From NCBI GenBank assembly GCA_003331875.1, contig QOQA01000007.1, positions 1-54,118 of the forward strand: DNA of 54,118 nt, given 5' to 3'. The position numbers and the translations under genes are program-made. Positions 1-9,300 of the stretch are shown here, in pieces. This stretch comes from Cryomorphaceae bacterium (GTDB lineage Bacteria > Bacteroidota > Bacteroidia > Flavobacteriales > Flavobacteriaceae). Position 1 is the first letter of the stretch. Each line of letters starts with the position of its first letter. The notes beneath the pieces were generated by a model. That model was not told where the DNA came from. It did not search any database and was given only the letters and a program-made list of their open reading frames with translations.

Positions 1-3000
1 ACCGTCGTTACTATCATCATCATCACACTGTTCAACAACGATATTTGAGCTAATTAGGACAGGGAGAGGGGCTACTATTGCATTGAATGTCATATCAGAG
101 TTAAAACAGTCTGTTTTATTACTCAAAACTCTTACATGAACGGTTTGATTAAATGCTTGTGTATTTGAAAATGGAAAAACAATACCACTATTTGCAATAT
201 TATTAGCATCATCTTGTGATAAATGAAAAGTAACCGTAAAGTCATCAGTGCTTTGATTTTGTCCCAAAATATCAACTATCAAGTTGGTAAAATCAAATGT
301 TCCGATGAAACCATCAGTATCATCTCCTACAGAATTATCATCACATAAAATTACATCCTCAACTTGATTGGCAGTGGGAAGCGATTCTTCAACAACTAAT
401 GTAGTATCATCATTTGTGATTTGAATACAGGTATATTCATCAGTGCTAACTTCTACACGATACTTATTTCCATCCATATCAATCTGAACATCACTAATGG
501 TTAGAGTATCAGTATTTGAACCTGAGTATAGAGTATTGTCTTCAATTTTTGTCCAGTTGTCAGGATCAGCTGCAGTTGTATAAAACCAAGAATAGATTGT
601 ATTATCATTTGTTGTTACACCAACTGTGAATTCTACTGTTGTACCGATTTCACATGCAATTGCAGATTGAGGTTGAGTTGATATTACAGGCGGTTCACCA
701 ACTTTTTGAAAATAATAAATATCTGCATTATCTTTTGCTGGTTCAGCTGATGGATCATAATCTGGGAAAATTATTTGACCTCTTGAGCTAACACCATCAT
801 TATCAATTGTAGGTATACCTTCTCCAAAAATACCATCACCATCCCCATCTTTATATCCAGCTTCAATGACATCAAAGCACCCATCGTTATCACTATCATA
901 ATCGTACATATCAAGCTCATCTAAAGAATCTGTATTTAAATTATAATCCTTAACAGTAACTACTGGTACATATATACTTTCACCAGTTGCGTTGACATTT
1001 GAATAGTTGTGAGTGAAGCTCAAACCTTCAATTTGATATGAGTAGAACTCGTAGGTTAGATTAGTTCTAGTCTTGAATTTAAATCTGATTTCGTTAGAGG
1101 TGTATTCAAGAGTTTCATCCTCATAAATACCGTCAAAATCAGTATCAATTAATAGATTGTCATCAGGGTCTAGAAGAGTTATATTTGTTGTTGAAGGTAA
1201 ACTTTTCAAAACAAAATTTTCTCCGTCTATTTGTGCTACATCAATACTGGAGTCTGTAACAAGGATATTCAGCTTTTCATTGAATTCAAGTGTGTAATTC
1301 AAACTTTGATCAACACCAGCTTCAACTTGTGATTCAAAGGAGCTTTCAACTGAGCCATTAGAAATTGCATGATCATCTCTAGTTGAAACAATATTACCAG
1401 TAATAATTACAGGTATTACAGTTCCGCTGAGTAATGTGACTTCAGGATTTAGTGGGTCTTGAAAAGATATTTTACCATCACCTAATGATTCATAAAAGTT
1501 AGATATTCCATCATTATCAATATCTAAATCAATATTGTCTATTATTCCATCATTGTCAAAGTCATCAGGACATATACTAATTGGAATTTCATCAGAAACG
1601 TAGTCAATACTGGTACATGCAAGGACTCCTTTTAATCTGTATACACCCGGTTGGTTAGGCTTGAATTCTGCCGTTGTGAAATTGGTGGCTTCAAATTCTC
1701 CAGTTATTTCATTTAACTTTTGCCAAACAATACTATCAAAATTTGAAAAGTTTGTTGCTGTTATGGTAACATTAGAAGAGCCATCATTTTTAATACATGA
1801 CCCAAGTGATTCAAATTCTACATCTAAATCAAAGGTTGGAGGTCTTGCAAATCCAGAATAAAATCCCCCAGTTGTAGCAGAGTAGTTGGTGTTGTAATAA
1901 GCTACATATAATTCATCATCACCACGAACTGTTATATTACCCTCTAAATTTTTAACCAGATATGTTTCGTAATTTGGATTTCCTTCAACAATGTAGGGAC
2001 CTTCAGTTTGAAACTGATTGATTGGATCCCCATTAATTGTTACAGCTGAATCTTTTTTTGCAACAAAAGTAACAGCACCACCATCTTCAAATTCTTTACC
2101 AACATAATTAATTTGAAGAATGTTATCAACATCTCCTACATTGGCACAGCTGAGTGGAGGTACAAAAAACATACCTTGTCTTGCAGCTCTATTTTGATTA
2201 TTTTGGCCTGTCCACACAGCACCAAGACCTTGAAATGCAAATATTTTATCCTCAGGGTTTGAGCTGTTTACATACATATTTCCACGATCAGGGTGATACT
2301 TGTCTCCCTCAATAATTACAAACTCACCGTTATCTAAAACTACTTGATTATTGTTTTCATCAAGTAGTGGCAACCCATTCACATTAATTCTAGTATTATC
2401 TTGGTCTGAAATTAAAAGTACATTTTCCCAACCGTCGTCTCCTTCACCTCTAATGAATATGTACTCATTTCCAACAAGCTCACGGCCAACAATTTGATCA
2501 ATACCATAATCTTGTCCACCCTCGTCTGCAGTAAAAGAGCCAGTTCCTGAACCACTGTTAACAACTATTGGTTTATCAGACTCTATAAGGGTACCAATAA
2601 TACCTTCTCGAGAATTTAACGTATTATTTTGTTCAGCTGCAACAACATATGTTTGACCGTAATCTAAAGTAACTTCAAAAGTTCCTGTAGCACCACTGAG
2701 AAGTTCAACGTCTTGTGGTACGGTAAAACTTATTTTGGTGTTATTTTCAGTCGCCATGACTGAGGCAAAGTTCATATGAGTTCCCGTTTGATTTTGTAGA
2801 GCACCAGCCCTAAACCTTGTTCCAAAACCAGAATCTCCTTTGCTAACCAAGGCACCAGCATGATATTGATTTCCATCATTTGTTGCATTTGAGTTAAACC
2901 TCACTGAAACATAGATATCACTTTCAGCTTCAATAATGAATCCTGCAAGATTTCCAGCACTTTCTGTTTCCTCCCTTCTGATAAATAAATATCCATACTC

Positions 3001-3282
3001 AACACCAGCAGGAGCAGCTCTTAAAACACGGCCATTGTTGTTATTAACAACTTCGGAATACATAATATCTCCATTGGCTCTTTTGATGGTAAAGGGAACA
3101 TCATTGATACTGGGTGTTGATATGTAGAACCATTGATCTTCTGGTGCATTCGAATCAAAATTATTTCCACTTCTTTCGTGAGTAAGTGGCGGTATGTAGT
3201 GAATTTTACTTAGCTGTGAGAACAAGGAATTTGTAAGTAATAAAGCAAAAAATAAGGATAATATTTTAGAAATTTTTTTCAA
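1..3282 (-). CDS. Large secreted protein, IgGFc-binding-like N-terminus, probable type IX secretion cargo (partial)
   Basis: The frame is open from a TTG at 3282 to the left edge, giving 1094 residues with the C-terminus missing. Residues 1-22 are a signal peptide (MKKISK, a hydrophobic run, then SLFSQ). The mature protein opens with SKIHYIPPLTHERSG, typical of Bacteroidota surface proteins with an IgGFc-binding-like domain over about the first 350 residues. Two Asp/Gly-rich DxDxDG stretches, near residues 570 and 805, look like thrombospondin type 3 calcium repeats, and an Ig-like stretch with paired Cys follows near 845-920. Such proteins are usually sent out by the type IX system through a C-terminal sorting domain, which would lie outside the window, so the cargo role is inferred. 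No ATG exists nearer the signal peptide. Role unknown; adhesion or gliding is plausible. Confidence 0.8.
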   Translation of the reverse strand, partial: MKKISKILSLFFALLLTNSLFSQLSKIHYIPPLTHERSGNNFDSNAPEDQWFYISTPSINDVPFTIKRANGDIMYSEVVNNNNGRVLRAAPAGVEYGYLFIRREETESAGNLAGFIIEAESDIYVSVRFNSNATNDGNQYHAGALVSKGDSGFGTRFRAGALQNQTGTHMNFASVMATENNTKISFTVPQDVELLSGATGTFEVTLDYGQTYVVAAEQNNTLNSREGIIGTLIESDKPIVVNSGSGTGSFTADEGGQDYGIDQIVGRELVGNEYIFIRGEGDDGWENVLLISDQDNTRINVNGLPLLDENNNQVVLDNGEFVIIEGDKYHPDRGNMYVNSSNPEDKIFAFQGLGAVWTGQNNQNRAARQGMFFVPPLSCANVGDVDNILQINYVGKEFEDGGAVTFVAKKDSAVTINGDPINQFQTEGPYIVEGNPNYETYLVKNLEGNITVRGDDELYVAYYNTNYSATTGGFYSGFARPPTFDLDVEFESLGSCIKNDGSSNVTITATNFSNFDSIVWQKLNEITGEFEATNFTTAEFKPNQPGVYRLKGVLACTSIDYVSDEIPISICPDDFDNDGIIDNIDLDIDNDGISNFYESLGDGKISFQDPLNPEVTLLSGTVIPVIITGNIVSTRDDHAISNGSVESSFESQVEAGVDQSLNYTLEFNEKLNILVTDSSIDVAQIDGENFVLKSLPSTTNITLLDPDDNLLIDTDFDGIYEDETLEYTSNEIRFKFKTRTNLTYEFYSYQIEGLSFTHNYSNVNATGESIYVPVVTVKDYNLNTDSLDELDMYDYDSDNDGCFDVIEAGYKDGDGDGIFGEGIPTIDNDGVSSRGQIIFPDYDPSAEPAKDNADIYYFQKVGEPPVISTQPQSAIACEIGTTVEFTVGVTTNDNTIYSWFYTTAADPDNWTKIEDNTLYSGSNTDTLTISDVQIDMDGNKYRVEVSTDEYTCIQITNDDTTLVVEESLPTANQVEDVILCDDNSVGDDTDGFIGTFDFTNLIVDILGQNQSTDDFTVTFHLSQDDANNIANSGIVFPFSNTQAFNQTVHVRVLSNKTDCFNSDMTFNAIVAPLPVLISSNIVVEQCDDDDSNDG

Positions 3283-3404
3283 AAAGGTTAGTAAATATAA
3301 TTTAATTATTCAACGTTTTTCTCTTTAAGTTTTAAAATAGACTTTGATTGTCATTATTATTATGTGGTTCAAAAAATGAGCCAAAACATAACATCAATTC
3401 ATTT

Positions 3405-3423
3405 GGTTATTGTAATTATAACC
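3405..3423. promoter_or_regulatory. Perfect 6-bp dyad upstream of the malic enzyme gene
   Basis: GGTTAT, seven bases, then ATAACC form a perfect inverted repeat centred at 3414. It lies in the 183-bp spacer between the divergent cargo gene and malic enzyme gene, just upstream of a promoter-like element at 3431-3459. The size and position would suit a dimeric regulator, but a chance dyad in AT-rich DNA is possible. Confidence 0.3.
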
Positions 3424-3430
3424 TTTAATA

Positions 3431-3459
3431 TTGAATACTTATAAGCTTAAGTAAATTTA
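3431..3459 (+). promoter_or_regulatory. Candidate Bacteroidota-type promoter for the malic enzyme gene
   Basis: TTG at 3431-3433, an 18-base spacer, then TAAATTTA at 3452-3459 resembles the Bacteroidota consensus TTG-N19-TAnnTTTG, with the final G replaced by A. The GTG start at 3466 follows after only six bases, so the transcript would be nearly leaderless. This is a weak match. Confidence 0.35.
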
Positions 3460-3465
3460 TTCATT

Positions 3466-5745
3466 GTGAAAAACGATCGAGATAGAATTAGAGCTCTTTT
3501 ATATCATTCAAAACCAAGCCCTGGTAAAATTAAAGTTATTCCATCTAAAAATTATTCTCAGCAAACTGATTTATCTCTAGCATACTCACCAGGTGTAGCC
3601 TACCCTTGTTTAGAAATTCACGAAGATTCTGAAAATGTATACAAATATACATCCAAGTCAAATTTAGTTGCTGTAATCTCCAACGGAACAGCCGTTTTAG
3701 GTTTAGGCGACATCGGTCCATTGGCATCAAAGCCAGTTATGGAAGGCAAGGGTTTATTGTTTAAGATTTTTGCTGATATAGATGTTTTTGATATTGAAAT
3801 CGATACAAAGAATATAGATGAGTTTATAAATACTGTAAAAAATATAGCACCAACATTTGGAGGTATTAATTTGGAGGATATAAAGGCTCCTGAAGCTTTT
3901 GAAATTGAAAAAAGACTAGTTCATGAGCTTGATATTCCTGTAATGCATGATGATCAGCATGGAACAGCAATTATTTCCGGAGCAGCTTTAATCAATGCCC
4001 TTGAGCTTGCAGAAAAAAAGATTGACAAAGTTAAAATGGTTATATGTGGTGCAGGTGCTGCAGCTATTTCATGTGCTAAAATTTACATTGCGCTTGGATT
4101 GAAAAAACAGAATATAATAATGTTTGATAGTAAAGGGCCAATAAATATTGAACGCACTAACCTGACATCTGAAAAACAAAAGTTTATTACAAAAAATACC
4201 TCTGTCAAAAATTTGGCTGATGCAATTGATAATTCTGATGTATTCATAGGGTTGTCCAAAGCTAATATGATGACAAAAGAGATGCTTTTATCAATGGCCA
4301 AAAACCCAATTGTTTTTGCAATGGCTAACCCTGATCCTGAAATCAGCTACAAGATAGCGAAAAGAACAAGAGAGGATATTATAATTGCAACCGGAAGAAG
4401 TGATCATCCAAATCAAGTTAATAACGTTTTAGGTTTCCCTTTTATTTTTAGAGGAGCTCTCGATGTGAGAGCTTCAAAAATCAATGAAGAAATGAAAATG
4501 GCTGCTGTTTATGCCTTAGCTAAACTAGCTAAAGAGCCTGTTCCTGAAATTGTAAATATTGTTTACAAGGAAAAGAAGTTAATGTTTGGAAGAGATTATA
4601 TAATTCCAAAACCTTTTGATCCAAGATTAATTTCTACTGTGCCATTGAGTGTAGCAAAAGCAGCAATTGATTCTGGTGTTGCTAAATTAAATATCGATAA
4701 TTGGGATAAATACAGAAAGGGTTTGGAGCTAAGATTGGGTAATAATAATAGAATCACCAGGCTTCTAATTGCCAAGGCAAAACAAAATCCTAAGAAAATT
4801 GTCTACGTTGAAGCTGATAGACTAGATGTGTTAAAGGCTGCTCAAACAGTTTATGAAGAAGGAATAGGAATTCCAATTTTAATAGGAAGAAAAGAAAGAA
4901 TTAAAAAATTAATATCTGAATTAGAACTTGAATTTTCACATGAACTAAGAATCATTGATTTGAGTATTGAAAAATCAAAAAAACTTATAAAAAAGTATGG
5001 AAAAATATTTTTTGAACAGAGAAAAGACAAGGGTTTAACATTAGGTCAAGCTGAACAATTGATGAGAAGAAGAGATTACTTTGCATCAATGATGGTAAAG
5101 TTGGGTGAGGCTGACGCATTAATTTCAGGATATTCAAGAAGTTATCCTGAAGTTGTTAAGCCAATCCTTAAGGTAATTGGTAAGGGAAAAGGAGTTCGAA
5201 AAGTAGCAGCCACTAATTTGATGATAACCAGCAAAGGTCCAATATTTTTGGCTGATACATCAATAAACATTAACCCTAAATATAATGAACTAGGGTATAT
5301 AGCTAACATGGCAGCTGAAACTGCAAAAATGTTTGGATTTCAACCAGTAGTTGCAATGCTTTCATATTCAAATTTTGGATCAAGTGATCATCCAATGGCA
5401 AACAAAGTTGCATCAGCTGTTAAATTTATTAAAAGAAGTTTTCCAAACTTAGTCGTTGATGGTCCAGTTCAATCAGATTTTGCACTAAATAGAGATATGC
5501 TAAAACATAAATTTGATTTTTCAAAATTAGCTGGTCAAAAAGTAAATGTTTTAGTTTTTCCTAATTTAGACTCTGCAAATATTACATATAAAGTAATAAA
5601 AGAAATTGATGGAGCACTTTCAATTGGCCCTATTATGATGGGAATGGACAGACCAGTTCACATATTGCAATTGAAAGCTAGTGTTGATGAAATAATTAAT
5701 ATGTCAGCAATTGCAGTTGTTGATGCCCAATCACGAGATAATTAA
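3466..5745 (+). CDS. maeB: NADP-dependent malic enzyme with C-terminal phosphotransacetylase-like domain
   Basis: Oxidatively decarboxylates malate to pyruvate with NADP reduction, in the cytoplasm. The 759 residues match the usual length of the MaeB hybrid family. Residues 1 to about 430 are the malic enzyme part: SLAYSPGVA with the catalytic-type Tyr40, GDIG at 81-84, the metal-binding HDDQHGTA at 161-168, and a dinucleotide-binding GAGAAA at 195-200. From about residue 440 the sequence is a phosphate acetyl/butyryltransferase domain, which in this family is normally regulatory (acetyl-CoA sensing) rather than catalytic. The start is GTG at 3466, with no ATG that would keep the N-terminus. 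It is followed one base after its stop by ruvA. Confidence 0.95.
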   Translation: MKNDRDRIRALLYHSKPSPGKIKVIPSKNYSQQTDLSLAYSPGVAYPCLEIHEDSENVYKYTSKSNLVAVISNGTAVLGLGDIGPLASKPVMEGKGLLFKIFADIDVFDIEIDTKNIDEFINTVKNIAPTFGGINLEDIKAPEAFEIEKRLVHELDIPVMHDDQHGTAIISGAALINALELAEKKIDKVKMVICGAGAAAISCAKIYIALGLKKQNIIMFDSKGPINIERTNLTSEKQKFITKNTSVKNLADAIDNSDVFIGLSKANMMTKEMLLSMAKNPIVFAMANPDPEISYKIAKRTREDIIIATGRSDHPNQVNNVLGFPFIFRGALDVRASKINEEMKMAAVYALAKLAKEPVPEIVNIVYKEKKLMFGRDYIIPKPFDPRLISTVPLSVAKAAIDSGVAKLNIDNWDKYRKGLELRLGNNNRITRLLIAKAKQNPKKIVYVEADRLDVLKAAQTVYEEGIGIPILIGRKERIKKLISELELEFSHELRIIDLSIEKSKKLIKKYGKIFFEQRKDKGLTLGQAEQLMRRRDYFASMMVKLGEADALISGYSRSYPEVVKPILKVIGKGKGVRKVAATNLMITSKGPIFLADTSININPKYNELGYIANMAAETAKMFGFQPVVAMLSYSNFGSSDHPMANKVASAVKFIKRSFPNLVVDGPVQSDFALNRDMLKHKFDFSKLAGQKVNVLVFPNLDSANITYKVIKEIDGALSIGPIMMGMDRPVHILQLKASVDEIINMSAIAVVDAQSRDN

Positions 5746-5746
5746 A

Positions 5747-6325
5747 ATGATTACTCATATTAAAGGACTATTAATTGAAAAAACACCTACTGAAGTTGTT
5801 GTAGAAACGAATGGGGTTGGTTATTCAATAAATATTTCGTTAAATACATTTTCACAGTTAGGCGAGGAGGACAATATTAAACTATTTACACACCAAATTA
5901 TTAAAGAAGACTCCCACTCTCTTTATGGCTTTTATGAAAAGTCTGAGAGATTTCTTTTTGTAAAGCTAATTTCTGTCTCAGGAATCGGAGCCAGTACAGC
6001 AAGAACAATGTTGTCATCTTTAAATCCAAAGGAAATAATTTCTGCAATTTCAATAGGTGATGTTAGTGTTATTCAATCAATTAAAGGTATTGGTTCAAAA
6101 ACTGCTCAAAGGTTAATATTAGAGTTAAAAGATAAATTAAACTTATTCCAAAACGATGATAGTATTGATTTTGTACAAAATAATTCAGTTAGTGAAGCGA
6201 TATCAGCCTTGGAGGTTTTAGGCTATTCAAATAAACAAACCAATAAAGTTGTCAATCAAATTTTTAATCAAAATTCCGGTATAGATGTTGAAAGTTTAAT
6301 TAAAAAGGCTTTAAACAAATTGTAA
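5747..6325 (+). CDS. ruvA: Holliday junction branch migration protein RuvA
   Basis: RuvA binds four-way DNA junctions and loads the RuvB motor during recombinational repair. The 192 residues are normal for the family. The N-terminal OB fold begins MITHIKGLLIEK and contains NGVGYSI. Two helix-hairpin-helix motifs follow (LISVSGIGASTARTML and SIKGIGSKTAQRLILELKDK), and the C-terminal segment is the RuvB-binding domain III. I chose the ATG at 5747 because the conserved OB fold starts there; an earlier in-frame TTG at 5711 would overlap the malic enzyme. One base separates it from maeB and four from sprA. The ruvA-sprA neighbourhood is, to my knowledge, commonly seen in Flavobacteriia. Confidence 0.95.
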   Translation: MITHIKGLLIEKTPTEVVVETNGVGYSINISLNTFSQLGEEDNIKLFTHQIIKEDSHSLYGFYEKSERFLFVKLISVSGIGASTARTMLSSLNPKEIISAISIGDVSVIQSIKGIGSKTAQRLILELKDKLNLFQNDDSIDFVQNNSVSEAISALEVLGYSNKQTNKVVNQIFNQNSGIDVESLIKKALNKL

Positions 6326-6329
6326 GATA

Positions 6330-9300
6330 TTGATTGATTTTTATTCAAATACAAATAGAATATTTTTTCTAATATTATTCCCACTCTTATTCTTTTCAAA
6401 TTTATTGATTGCCCAAACTACAATCACCCTAGATACACTAAATAAAACTATCTACATGGGTGATTTTAAACTAAAAAAACTCCCTGATTTTATAAATAAT
6501 TATAAATATGATTCCGGATCTGATTCCTACATCTATCAACCAAAAATCGGTGATATCAATATTAAAACCCCTCTTATATTAAGCCCTAATGAGTATAGAG
6601 ATCTTTACAGATCACTGATAATAAAAAATTACTTTGCGAATCAAATTAATATACTTGAGGATCCAGATCGAGAAGATGAGAAAAAAAATTTAGTCCCTAA
6701 CCTATATTTAAACTCAAATTTTTTTGAGACTCTTTTTGGAGGAAATGAAATAGAGCTTTTTCCACAAGGATCAGTTGCGATAGACATTGGAGCAAGATAT
6801 ACTAAAAGAGACAACCCTTCAATACCTATTAGAAATCAAAGTAACATAAGTCTTGATTTTAATCAAGCATTATCACTTAGTTTAAATGGAACAATAGGCA
6901 CAAAATTCAAAATCAATTCCAATTATGATTCACAATCAAATTTTGATTTCCAGAATCTTCTAAAGCTGGACTATACACCAAATGAAGATGATATTATACA
7001 AAAAGTAGAGCTTGGTAATGTTAGCATGCCAGTTAGTGGGTCACTAATTAGTGGAGCACAAAGTCTTTTTGGATTTAAGACACAACTCAAATTAGGTAAC
7101 ACAACAATAGATGCGGTAATTGCTGAGCAAAGATCTCAGTCAAGTACATTGAATACTTCATCTGGTGGATCTATAAGTGAATTTTCTTTTTTCCCATTAG
7201 ATTATGAAAGCAATAAACATTTTTTTCTTGCTCATTACTTTAAATTAAATTATGATAATTTTCTAAACAATTACCCCTATATAAATTCTCCAATCAATAT
7301 AACTAGAATTGAAGTTTGGATAACCAATAGGAGTTCCGAAACAGATGATGTGAGAAACTTGATTGCATTTCAAGATTTGGGAGAAAATTTTCCAGAATTT
7401 ACTTCAATTGATGATTTTGCAAATGATTTTTTTGTTGGAAATATTAATCAAAACCCAGATAATTCACTAAATAATTTTGACCCTAAAAATATTGGTCAAA
7501 ATTTTTTAAATGACCAAATAAGAAATATTTCAACGGTAACAAGTGGATTTACCAACTATAGTAATTTAATAAATGAAGGCTCTGATTATGAGGTTTTAGA
7601 AAATGCGAGAAAATTACAAGACAGTGAATATGAATTTAATACTAAGCTAGGTTACATATCATTATATCAACCACTTGAAAACGATGAAGTTATAGCAGTT
7701 GCTTTCCAGTATACAATAAATGGAAATGTTTATCAAGTAGGTGAGTTTTCAAATGAAGGTGATTTTTCATCTACAATTACTAATCAATCAGTAAGCACAA
7801 ATAATTTAGTCCTTAAGATGTTGAAAGGTACAATCACAAATGTTCAACAGCCAGTGTGGAAACTTATGATGAAAAATATATATAATCTTGGAACATATGA
7901 ATTTAGTTCATCTGACTTTAAGCTTGATATTTTTTATTCTAACCCTTCACCACTAAACTATTTACAACCATTTGATGAGTCATCTTGGCCACAAAACCTT
8001 GATAAGGTTAGATTATTAAATGTTTTTGATTTGGACAAATTAGACTCTAATGGGAACTTGAGTGACGGTGGAGATGGTTTTTTTGATGTTGTTGATGGGG
8101 TGACAGTAAATAAAAGCAATGGATTGTTAATATTTCCGAATACAGAACCATTTGGTGAGTTTATTTTTGAAAAACTAAGGAGCAGTCCTGGTGAAAACTA
8201 CAGTGATGTCTCAAGTTATAATGATAATCAATTAAAATATGTTTATAATGAGTTGTATTCTTTGGGAAAGACTAATGCAGAAAAGTATGTTGAAAAAAAT
8301 AAATTCAACATGAGAGGGAAATATAAAGCTGGTGATGAAAGTCAATCCATATCAACTGGTGAATACAATATACCTAATGGTTCTGTAGTTGTGACTGCTG
8401 GCGGTCGTGTATTACAGGAAGGAGTTGACTACTTAGTTAATTATCAAACAGGAGATGTCCAAATTTTGAATGAGTCCCTAAAAAACTCCAATATACCAAT
8501 TGAAATTTCAATCGAAAGTAATTCTTTTTTTTCTCAACAAAAAAGAAGATTTACAGGTATTAATTTTGAACATATTTTTAGTGAAAAATTAAAATTTGGC
8601 GGTTCATTGATTAATTTGAGTGAAAAATCTATTACTAGAAAATCAAACTATGGTTTTGAGCCTGTTAATAATACTGCTTTTGGTTTAAACTTTAGCTATT
8701 TTTCTGAAGTCCCTATACTAACTAGCTTGATCAATAAGCTCCCAAATATTAATACTGATGTTGTATCAAATATCTCAGTTAGATCAGAATTTGCTTATTT
8801 AAAATCCTCTAAGCCTAGAAGCTCTGGATATGATAATTTATCAAGTGTTTATCTAGATGATTTTGAGGGTACCCAAAATAAATTGGACTTGAGAGACTAC
8901 TTGTCTTGGAAATTATCTAGTGTTCCAGTTGGGTTTAAGGGATATGATTTTGGAAATAACGATATTAGATCAGGTTTCAATAGGGCCAAACTATCTTGGT
9001 ACACAATTGATCCAATTTTTTATGGATCTAGGAAACCTAATGATATTGACAATAATGAAATATCAAAAAATTCTTCAAGAAGAATATATATAGATGAAAT
9101 ATTCCCACAAGTTGATTTGTATCAAGGTGAGTCAAGAGTTCAAACAACCTTAGATTTAACATACTACCCAACTGAAAAAGGACCGTACAATAACAATATT
9201 GTTGAAAATTTCAATGAAAGTATTAATGAAAATTGGGCTGGAATTTTTAGGAAAATAAATACCACAAATTTTCAGAAATCTAATGTCGAATATATCCAAT

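Noticed and set aside
1661-1861. Short plus-strand frames within the left-edge gene, here and at 2936-3127
   Set aside because: They lie antisense to the continuous cargo-type gene, which has a signal peptide and domain pattern.
3361-3390. Hairpin TGGTTC/GAGCCA in the left spacer as a terminator
   Set aside because: Six pairs with one G-U and no T run; neither flanking gene ends there, as both start at this spacer.
3466-5745. Malic enzyme fused to a phosphotransacetylase domain as a novel fusion
   Set aside because: This is the standard MaeB hybrid architecture at its usual length of about 759 residues.
5711-5746. Longer N-terminus for RuvA
   Set aside because: It would overlap the end of the malic enzyme gene and the RuvA OB fold begins exactly at the ATG at 5747.
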